NCBI GenBank assembly: GCA_017626895.1
Contig: JAGAHV010000042.1
Span: forward strand, 1-11,025
Length of the DNA stretch: 11,025 nucleotides
From: Ventricola sp017626895
GTDB lineage: Bacteria; Bacillota; Clostridia; Christensenellales; Aristaeellaceae
Reading direction: 5' to 3'
Both the position numbers and the translations under genes were made by a program. Below are positions 1 through 4,666 of the stretch, one piece after another. The notes beneath the pieces were generated by a model, which saw only the letters and a program-made list of their open reading frames with translations, made no database searches and was not told the origin of the DNA. How positions within the stretch are numbered: position 1 is the first letter of the stretch; each line of letters starts with the position of its first letter.

Positions 1-2
1 AT

Positions 3-113
3 GTCAGTCCTGTCACCAAGATCGTTGAAAACAGGAAGCTGTATAAACGGAAGAAAAACGCTCGCAACCGGTATGATGACTACGGTGCGGGCGTTTATTA
101 TTTATCCTTTTAG
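3..113 (+). CDS. Possible C-terminal fragment of a gene entering from the left
   Basis: The third forward frame is open from the window edge to a TAG at 111-113. It gives 36 residues rich in Lys, Arg, Asn and Tyr, including KLYKRKKNARNRYDDYG, which reads like a basic protein tail. The inverted copy of the structured repeat begins immediately after the stop, and in the other locus of this window the repeat also follows a gene end. No start, domain or family can be recognised, and a stretch this short may be open by chance. An overlapping open frame starts at base 1 and is equally unproven. Confidence 0.2.
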   Translation, partial: VSPVTKIVENRKLYKRKKNARNRYDDYGAGVYYLSF

Positions 114-174
114 TTATCATTTGCCGGAGCGTGCTGAAGGGGCCTGGATTTGACTGACTGTCGCTGCGCGACAG
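113..174 (-). repeat. Single inverted copy of the structured intergenic repeat
   Basis: Read on the minus strand, this begins with the hairpin CTGTCGC-GCA-GCGACAG (158-174). It continues with CAAATCCAGGCC and then CGCTCCGGCAAATGAT. These blocks occur in the same order and spacing in the tandem array at 4019-4280. The second hairpin is imperfect here and the last third of the unit (ATGAGGCCTGCAAAGGAG) is missing. It is therefore a partial unit, in the opposite orientation, on the other side of the IS66-like element. Nothing else is recognisable between it and the insertion sequence (175-229). Confidence 0.75.
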
Positions 175-229
175 ACGCTTCTGATTGCCAACCACGAATA
201 ACCGATTACGGATCGTTATTTACCGATTC

Positions 230-251
230 GTTACTGTTCACACCCTTACCG
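230..251 (+). repeat. Left terminal inverted repeat of the IS66-like element
   Basis: The sequence begins GTTACTGTTCACACCCTTAC and is the exact reverse complement of 3151-3172 over 22 bases. The match stops at the next base on both sides (229/3173 and 252/3150), which defines the element end at base 230. Confidence 0.93.
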
Positions 252-413
252 CCCCTGAATGGCGAGATACCTCGAAGAGAATGAACAATTTTAGGCCACG
301 ACGCCTATCCCATGACACATAGATAGTGCCACGGGTAGAGTAGGCAATCAAACTGTATTTCCCCAGGGTCCCTTCCTTGGACGGTTTTCTCTGATGCATG
401 CCCTGGAAACTCT

Positions 414-445
414 TTCCTCAGAGAGAGCAGACCCTCTCTGAGGAA
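414..445 (-). terminator. Hairpin just after the transposase stop codon
   Basis: A perfect 12-bp stem, TTCCTCAGAGAG / CTCTCTGAGGAA, with an 8-base loop begins 5 bases beyond the transposase stop codon in the direction of transcription. On the minus strand it is followed by AAAGAGTTT, a weak U-tract, so it may act as an inefficient terminator or as an mRNA-stabilising 3' hairpin. Confidence 0.6.
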
Positions 446-450
446 GAATT

Positions 451-2484
451 CTAGGCTTCACATGTTTTGCGCCCATGACCGGCATTCCTGAGCAGTTCCC
501 TCAGTTTCTTTGCCTTTCTGCCAAATACTTCATGGAGCTTTTTGAAGCGTGATCTGTGTTGACGTTGTTCTGTTTCCAAAACAGATGCTGTATCTGCATA
601 ATACCCAACATATTTCTCACTCCTCATTCCTCCGTTCGGCTTAGCATGGGTTTTTACCGTACGTGCGCATTTCTCTGCGTCATTATTATGTGGCGGAATT
701 GAATAGTCCTGCAGGAAGAGCAGGTAATCTTCCTTATTCGTAATAAAACGAAACAGCAGGTTAATGTCTTTTACCAACAAAGAGACAGATTCAGAAGGCA
801 TACCAGGACAAAGATCCTCATCCTTTTTAAGTCCCGCTCTGTTATGCTGTGACAGGGAATCCAGATCCAGAGAATAACGTTCACTATAAGGAGCAAGCCT
901 GCTTTCTGCAAGAATCAGATGCTTTTCAAAGAGTTCCGGACAGAACTGACGATATTCCTGCACGCCTTCGCGCACATATTCATCGTATTCCTTATTTATC
1001 TTCTCTCGTTCTTCCTTCGCCATGCAAGTCTTTCCTTGTGCCATCTCAACATTACGACAATGCTGAATACGCTGGAGCAATTCCTTCATATGCGTAGGCG
1101 ATTTGAGCTCAGGAGTGTCTTGCTCTGCTCGATGTGAGTATCTCGATTCATGGATAATACATCCCTGACGTTGTCTCCCCAGTTTGGTAAACGTAGCCTC
1201 AGCGTCGCTGACCACTGTTCCCTGATAGTGCTCTACAGGCGTATCTTTTATTGCTTCGTCACCTTTACATCCGGTGTATCTATAAAGAACATCTGTTTTA
1301 TTGCACATAACAAGGACCTGTCTTTGATGCCCGTTCACACGCATACATGTTCCATCTACATTCATTACACTGCCTGTAAACAAAGATCTGGCAATATTGG
1401 CCCGTTCTTCCTCGGATAGTTCTGAAAAATGCTTCTCAAGGTTTGCCAGTTTTCCAACGGAGATATTCAGCAAGCCATCTGTTGCATCAAACATCAATTC
1501 ATGAACTTTGTTGTATGGGACATTGCATACAGAATGCAGATATGAAGTCACTGCATCAACAGAAGAATCATAGTTAACTTCCAAATGACCAATATCATCA
1601 GGAAGTGGTGATTTAACAATCGCTCTTGTGTCATGATGCCGATATACCTTTCCTTCATACTGGGTAACAATAACCATTAGCTTGAGGGACACTACCTGCT
1701 TTTTGAAAGAATCGATCTCGTAGTAATCTTCAGGATGATCCAGCACTTCCTGTGGAACAGGTAGCACAACCACGTTTGTTGGGGTCTCAAACCACTTTCG
1801 GAGATGGGCCTCATGTCCTTTTTGTGCACCAGGTTTCAATCCAGAAGGTGTCCTGTTATTTATGACCGGATGATTTGGATCCTGCGAGGGCGAAGTCGAA
1901 CTGTTTCTGCTGGTAGTTCTTGTCTTATTGACTACAGGGGTTTTTGTCTCAATATCTTTGGGCTTTGGAACACCATCTTTCAGGAGCTGCGTTAAAGATG
2001 CAATGACTCCATCCTTCTCTTCCATTTCCTTCCGATGTTGCTCTCGAAGTTCAGCAAGGGTCTTCTCGTATTGTTCCCTCTGTTCTTTCAATTCCTTCTC
2101 GCGCTGTTTGTCCAGATCTCTCTGTTGCTTCTCCAATCTCCACGTAGCAGTAGACAGAGACTTCTCCAGTTCGCCGATCTGTTTCTTCAGTTCTCTGATT
2201 TTCGCGGCAGCGTCCTGCTTATCCTTCTTTCTGTCTTCTTCAAGCCAAACCAGTTGATCCTTATAGCCTTCGATTTGATCCCTCAGCTTTTCCACAATAC
2301 GTTGGCTCTCCTCGAGCTTTCGTTTCAATCCGTCTCTTTCATTAAGAGCATACAGCTTAGATCGCTTCTCCTGATCCAACTTTTTATTGAGTCTTTCCGT
2401 CTGAAGTCCACTCTCGAGCAATTCGACCTTCTTCCTTAGCTCAGACACTTCCCGCTTGTACTCACATGGTGCATAGCACGCCAT
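451..2484 (-). CDS. IS66-like DDE transposase with extended coiled-coil N-terminus
   Basis: This transposase moves the surrounding element by DNA strand transfer. Residues about 10-165 are almost uninterrupted Lys/Glu/Arg-rich coiled coil. Next come SRNSSTSPSQDPN (the NSSxPPSxD-like motif of IS66) and KPGAQKGHE. The RNase H-fold catalytic core follows, with Asp377 in NVDGTCMR, Asp427 in VVSDAEATF and Glu604 in HNNDAEKCAR, the last matching the family's N-x-AE signature. At 677 residues it is longer than typical IS66 transposases of roughly 500-550, mainly because of the coiled coil. The CxxC zinc-finger pairs usual between the GHE motif and the core are not visible, so it belongs to a divergent branch. 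The ATG start is well supported by AGGAGG at 2494-2499, 9 bases upstream. The accessory gene lies 97 bp upstream on the same strand. The frame is intact and the catalytic triad complete, so it may be active. Confidence 0.92.
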   Translation of the reverse strand: MACYAPCEYKREVSELRKKVELLESGLQTERLNKKLDQEKRSKLYALNERDGLKRKLEESQRIVEKLRDQIEGYKDQLVWLEEDRKKDKQDAAAKIRELKKQIGELEKSLSTATWRLEKQQRDLDKQREKELKEQREQYEKTLAELREQHRKEMEEKDGVIASLTQLLKDGVPKPKDIETKTPVVNKTRTTSRNSSTSPSQDPNHPVINNRTPSGLKPGAQKGHEAHLRKWFETPTNVVVLPVPQEVLDHPEDYYEIDSFKKQVVSLKLMVIVTQYEGKVYRHHDTRAIVKSPLPDDIGHLEVNYDSSVDAVTSYLHSVCNVPYNKVHELMFDATDGLLNISVGKLANLEKHFSELSEEERANIARSLFTGSVMNVDGTCMRVNGHQRQVLVMCNKTDVLYRYTGCKGDEAIKDTPVEHYQGTVVSDAEATFTKLGRQRQGCIIHESRYSHRAEQDTPELKSPTHMKELLQRIQHCRNVEMAQGKTCMAKEEREKINKEYDEYVREGVQEYRQFCPELFEKHLILAESRLAPYSERYSLDLDSLSQHNRAGLKKDEDLCPGMPSESVSLLVKDINLLFRFITNKEDYLLFLQDYSIPPHNNDAEKCARTVKTHAKPNGGMRSEKYVGYYADTASVLETEQRQHRSRFKKLHEVFGRKAKKLRELLRNAGHGRKTCEA

Positions 2485-2581
2485 TCTCTTTCACCTCCTC
2501 TCTTCATTAATATAGCCCGCCACACTATACCTGCACTGTATGTTTCTCTACTCTACTATCACCTCTTCAATCCATCTGTCT

Positions 2582-2920
2582 TCATTGTACCTGATCCAGG
2601 AGTCTTTTTATTCCGTTGATCAGTATCTGCTTCTCTTTTTGAAGAGAAGCAACACTTGACTTCAGACCTTGAATTTCTTGCCTGAGTGCATCTATTTGGC
2701 TCTGAGACTCCACATCAGGTTCGTTCATCTTTGGAGAAAGATCGCGCTTCTTTGGCAACCTTCCCTTTCTTCCACTGGTAGGGACTATCTCATTATTCTC
2801 GTCAAGTCTTCCTACAAGCTTGCGAGTTCGCTGTGTCTTACCATCTTCATCTTTATAACTGACAATATCGTAAACGTATGTAATTCCAGTTCGATGATCT
2901 CTGCAATAGTTGTACGACAC
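2582..2920 (-). CDS. Small IS66-associated accessory protein with C-terminal coiled coil
   Basis: The protein has 112 residues. The N-terminal part (about 1-50) contains GITYVYDIVSYKDEDGKTQ followed by RKLVGRLDENNEIVPT, then a basic GRKGRLPKKR stretch. This resembles short proteins often found next to clostridial IS66-type transposases, and also the N-termini of some IS1634-type transposases (recalled from memory). The C-terminal 40 residues form a heptad-like coiled coil (IDALRQEIQGLKSSVASLQ) that could pair with the transposase coiled coil; this is inference. It takes the place of the usual IS66 TnpA and TnpB, which are absent. I chose GTG at 2918-2920 because AAAGAGGTGG (about 2926-2935) sits at normal spacing. 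GTG at 2927-2929 overlaps that site and would give 115 residues. Its biochemical role is unknown. Confidence 0.75.
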   Translation of the reverse strand: MSYNYCRDHRTGITYVYDIVSYKDEDGKTQRTRKLVGRLDENNEIVPTSGRKGRLPKKRDLSPKMNEPDVESQSQIDALRQEIQGLKSSVASLQKEKQILINGIKRLLDQVQ

Positions 2921-2951
2921 ACAATCCACCTCTTTCTGAAATCATACATGT

Positions 2952-2980
2952 ATTTTACTACATTTTAACCGTATTAGCAA
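2952..2980 (-). promoter_or_regulatory. Promoter of the insertion-sequence genes
   Basis: On the minus strand, TTGCTA (2975-2980) and TAAAAT (2952-2957) are separated by exactly 17 bases. They match the sigma-A consensus at 4 of 6 and 5 of 6 positions. The predicted start of transcription near 2945 lies just upstream of the accessory gene's ribosome site. Confidence 0.6.
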
Positions 2981-3042
2981 GCTGTAATAATTAACAAAAA
3001 TACATTAATATTACAGTTCATTTGTTCCAAATCCAACAGACT

Positions 3043-3073
3043 AAAAAACCGCGACAATCTAATTATCGCGGTT
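3043..3073 (-). terminator. Read-in terminator near the right end of the insertion sequence
   Basis: The arms AACCGCGA (3047-3054) and TCGCGGTT (3066-3073) form an 8-bp stem with an 11-base loop. On the minus strand the stem runs into TTTTTT (3043-3048). It lies inside the element and upstream of its own promoter (2952-2980). It would stop minus-strand transcripts entering from outside before they reach the transposase genes. Confidence 0.7.
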
Positions 3074-3150
3074 CGAAAGACAAAAAAATTTATTTTGGAG
3101 CATCTGCACCCGTTTCTCTACAACTCAAGAACGCCCATGGTTATTGACTT

Positions 3151-3172
3151 CGGTAAGGGTGTGAACAGTAAC
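3151..3172 (-). repeat. Right terminal inverted repeat of the IS66-like element
   Basis: This is the exact reverse complement of the left end (230-251) over 22 bases. Read outward it ends GTGTGAACAGTAAC at 3172. Confidence 0.93.
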
Positions 3173-3247
3173 TGAAAAAACGCTTCTGAAAGACACTTCT
3201 GGTGAGTGAACCATTTATGGCTTGGTTTTTGGGAAACGAGTTCCATA

Positions 3248-3276
3248 TTGACGACCATTCGGTTAACCGATATAAT
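3248..3276 (+). promoter_or_regulatory. Strong promoter of the antitoxin gene
   Basis: TTGACG (3248-3253) and the perfect TATAAT (3271-3276) are separated by 17 bases. Transcription should start near 3283, giving a leader of about 19 bases before the ATG at 3302. The ribosome site AGGAAAGAAGG (3284-3294) falls within that leader. This is the closest match to consensus of any promoter in the window. Confidence 0.8.
3259..3270. promoter_or_regulatory. 12-bp palindrome in the promoter spacer, likely autoregulatory operator
   Basis: TCGGTTAACCGA is a perfect palindrome occupying the 3' part of the -35/-10 spacer and abutting the -10 box. A dimeric helix-turn-helix protein bound here would block RNA polymerase. 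HipB-like antitoxins normally repress their own operons, so the adjacent XRE-type protein is the natural candidate. Binding is inferred, not shown. Confidence 0.6.
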
Positions 3277-3301
3277 CGCAACAAGGAAAGAAGGGATAAA
3301 C

Positions 3302-3694
3302 ATGACGATGCAATCAATGCTGCGAGAGAAGAACATGTCCATGTATCGTCTGTCGCAGATCAGTAGCGTACCCAAGACAACCGTGATTGACCTATGCTCC
3401 GGAAAAAGCAATATCGAAGATTGCACTGCAAAAACAGTCCTGCAGCTCTCCCGGGCACTGGGCTGTACAATGGAAGAATTGATGCAGATCGACAATGCCC
3501 GTTATGATCCCTCGACCGGTCTGCCCAAGGATAAAGGCTATCTGGAGAAAGGCCTCCCAGCTTACCTTCAGAAATCTATTGCGGCCATGCAGACATCATG
3601 GGCGGCTGTGGATCGCGGCGAAAAAGACCTGCACTGGGATATTTACTGGTGCGATTTGAACGCCGATATCAACAGCGCAGAAACGGAGCAGTAG
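3302..3694 (+). CDS. XRE-family HTH antitoxin (HipB-like), truncated by an amber codon
   Basis: This 130-residue DNA-binding protein has an N-terminal XRE/Cro helix-turn-helix domain at about residues 1-65: MLREKNMSMYRLSQISSVP, then TTVIDLCSGKSN and VLQLSRALGCTMEELM. The C-terminal part (GLPAYLQKSI, DIYWCDLNADINSAE) matches my memory of clostridial antitoxins paired with HipA-like kinases. Its expected role is to neutralise the kinase and repress the operon through the promoter palindrome upstream. I chose ATG 3302 because it follows a good ribosome site and the promoter starts transcription at about 3283. Upstream ATGs would lie before the transcript. The reading frame stops at TAG (3692-3694), yet the next 22 codons in the same frame continue with family-like sequence (ISSDQAWYLRRKYLRM). 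The protein is therefore probably short by its last helix. Confidence 0.8.
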   Translation: MTMQSMLREKNMSMYRLSQISSVPKTTVIDLCSGKSNIEDCTAKTVLQLSRALGCTMEELMQIDNARYDPSTGLPKDKGYLEKGLPAYLQKSIAAMQTSWAAVDRGEKDLHWDIYWCDLNADINSAETEQ

Positions 3695-3763
3695 ATTTCC
3701 AGCGATCAGGCCTGGTATCTGCGCCGGAAATATCTGCGGATGGAAAAGGATGATAACACATGA
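3695..3763 (+). pseudogene. Detached in-frame tail of the antitoxin gene
   Basis: Directly after the amber codon, the same frame stays open for 22 codons (ISSDQAWYLRRKYLRMEKDDNT) and ends at TGA 3761-3763. That TGA overlaps the next start codon as ATGA, the junction typical of a translationally coupled toxin-antitoxin pair. This strongly suggests the original stop was here and that TAG 3692-3694 is a later point mutation or a sequencing error. Confidence 0.6.
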
Positions 3764-3993
3764 CTGATTTCAGCTTATTGCCCCGGTGGAACAAGACCTA
3801 TGCCGGCGCTAACGGCAGCAATTTTGACTTTCCGCAGCCGAATCATTTTTATCTTTCCAGACCTGGTACGCACAGTGATGTGTTTAAAAAGCTGACGACA
3901 ACCCGACGAAGCATCTTGGATACAATCCATGGTGCTTTTTTGATTCCTGTCAAAAAAAACGGAGCAGCTTCAGATAGACAAAACTTGAAATAA
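3760..3993 (+). CDS. N-terminal remnant of a HipA-like kinase toxin (putative)
   Basis: The 77-residue frame starts at the ATGA overlap with the extended antitoxin frame. Its first 20 residues (MTDFSLLPRWNKTYAGANGS) resemble the N-terminus of the HipA-like serine/threonine kinases that follow such antitoxins, where a KxYxGANGxK strand leads into the nucleotide-binding lobe. After residue 20 the likeness is lost (NFDFPQPNHFYLSRPG), the sequence reads as low-quality coding, and the frame ends about 25 bases before the repeat array. No kinase core or catalytic Asp is present, so the product cannot be an active toxin. The family assignment rests on this short N-terminal motif and on context, so it is tentative. 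It could also be an unrelated small open frame after an antitoxin that has lost its partner. Confidence 0.45.
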   Translation: MTDFSLLPRWNKTYAGANGSNFDFPQPNHFYLSRPGTHSDVFKKLTTTRRSILDTIHGAFLIPVKKNGAASDRQNLK

Positions 3994-4018
3994 GAGCATT
4001 ATGTATTGGGGATAACAA

Positions 4019-4280
4019 AGAGCGCGCAGCGACAGTTAAGTCGAATCCAGGCCTCATGCAATGCCGCTCCGGCAAATGATCAACAATGAGGCCTGCAAAG
4101 GAGTTGCCCTGTCGCGCAGCGACAGATTGTCAAATCTGGGCCAGAACAAAGCCGCTCCGGCTAAAGACCAACATTGAGGCCTGCAAAGGAGAGGCCCTGT
4201 CACGCAGTGACAGTTAGGCAAATCCAGGCCTCATGCAAGTGCCGCTCCGGCAAATGACAACTGTGAGGCCTGCAAAGGAG
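4019..4280 (+). repeat. Three tandem units of a structured ~88-90 bp repeat
   Basis: Units begin near 4019, 4109 and 4197. Each has a hairpin CTGTCGC-GCA-GCGACAG (first unit truncated at its left arm), then AAATCCAGGCCTCAT, a small hairpin TGCCG-CTC-CGGCA, AAATGA(T)CAAC, and ATGAGGCCTGCAAAGGAG. CAGGCCTCAT and ATGAGGCCTG can pair around the small hairpin in units 1 and 3. Unit 2 diverges in the left outer arm. Two hairpins vary by paired changes: CTGTCAC/GTGACAG in unit 3 (4197-4213) and AGCCG/CGGCT in unit 2 (4150-4162). A partial inverted copy lies at 113-174. Function is unknown. Confidence 0.88.
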
Positions 4281-4286
4281 CAAGTG

Positions 4287-4444
4287 GATCCAAACATTCA
4301 GACGGAAATCCTGAACATCACCATCTCTCATGTATCAGCCGGCCGTCGCGGAATCTTAACCCCTGGCATAAAAAGGTCGAACAGATCACCGCACTACCGG
4401 AGCCTGAATTCAAAGGAATGCCCGTGCATTTCCCGCCTTTATGA
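4287..4444 (+). pseudogene. Possible 3' gene fragment downstream of the repeat array
   Basis: One frame is open from the end of the repeat array to TGA 4442-4444. Its last 25 residues read like a protein C-terminus (NPWHKKVEQITALPEPEF, then GMPVHFPPL). A terminator-like hairpin follows the stop by 9 bases, as expected at a true gene end. It may be the 3' end of the toxin gene whose 5' end lies at 3760, with the middle lost or replaced by the repeats. No start codon, ribosome site or recognisable family supports it. A competing frame over the same bases runs to 4475. Confidence 0.22.
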
Positions 4445-4453
4445 ACCAGGACC

Positions 4454-4489
4454 AGCCCTTATCCGGCAGACGTGAGGGTTCTATTTTTT
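4454..4489 (+). terminator. Probable terminator closing the toxin-antitoxin remnant
   Basis: AGCCCTTA (4454-4461) pairs with TGAGGGTT (4473-4480), including two G-U pairs. It is followed by CTA and six T residues (4484-4489). The stem is modest but the U-tract is good. The AT-rich bases from 4490 to the promoter at 4570 hold nothing else recognisable. Confidence 0.5.
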
Positions 4490-4569
4490 AGATTCTGTGC
4501 AATTTTTATGATTTCCTCAACATTTATTTACAATTACCAGACATATTTTATCCATTCTGCTTAAAGTGG

Positions 4570-4598
4570 TTGATCATCCTCATCAGAAACGGTATACT
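4570..4598 (+). promoter_or_regulatory. Promoter of the sugar-transport operon
   Basis: TTGATC (4570-4575) and TATACT (4593-4598) are separated by 17 bases, matching the sigma-A boxes at 4 of 6 and 5 of 6 positions. Transcription would start near 4605, about 60 bases before the binding-protein start codon. Confidence 0.6.
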
Positions 4599-4616
4599 TT
4601 TTCCTGTCTTTTTTAT

Positions 4617-4638
4617 CTGTTTCGCATCCGCGAAACGG
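4617..4638. promoter_or_regulatory. Palindromic element in the transport-operon leader
   Basis: GTTTCGC (4619-4625) and GCGAAAC (4630-4636) form a perfect 7-bp inverted repeat around ATCC. A T-G and a C-G pair extend it outward. It sits roughly 12-34 bases after the predicted transcription start. That position suits a roadblock operator for a LacI- or AraC-type sugar regulator, or a leader hairpin. No regulator gene is in the window, and there is no T-run after it. Confidence 0.5.
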
Positions 4639-4666
4639 AAATAATTAAATCAGGAGGTACCCCAAT

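Larger units (their letters stand above)
230..3172 (-). mobile_element. Complete IS66-like insertion sequence
   Basis: The 2943-bp element is bounded by perfect 22-bp inverted repeats (230-251 and 3151-3172) with outermost bases GTTACTGTTCACACCC. It contains two minus-strand genes: a short coiled-coil accessory protein, then a DDE transposase with IS66 hallmarks. It also carries its own promoter and a terminator against read-in transcription. Members of the IS66 family usually make 8-bp target duplications, but the flanking octamers here (ACCGATTC on the left, TGAAAAAA on the right) do not match. The flanks may have been rearranged after insertion, or the duplication may have been lost. The left-end stretch 252-413, downstream of the transposase, holds no gene that I can see. 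Confidence 0.9.

Noticed and set aside
13..195. 60-codon minus-strand frame at the left edge
   Set aside because: Much of it is a translation of the inverted repeat copy (LSRSDSQSNPGP). The repeat reads open by its nature, so I do not call a gene.
1928..2439. Plus-strand frames opposite the transposase coiled coil, rich in Leu, Phe and Ser
   Set aside because: They are antisense readings of Lys/Glu codons and only look like membrane proteins; there are no ribosome sites.
175..3188. ACGCTTCTGA occurs on both sides of the IS66-like element (about 176-185 and 3179-3188)
   Set aside because: It is separated from the inverted repeats by different distances on the two sides, so it is not a target duplication, and a 10-base match is plausible by chance.
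4019..4280. Regular repeat spacing suggested a CRISPR array
   Set aside because: The whole ~88-90 bp unit is repeated, with no unique spacers between short repeats, and no cas gene is nearby.
4233..4475. 80-codon plus-strand frame starting inside the repeat array
   Set aside because: It starts within the third repeat unit and ends inside the terminator hairpin, with no recognisable sequence. A different frame gives the more protein-like C-terminus ending at 4444.
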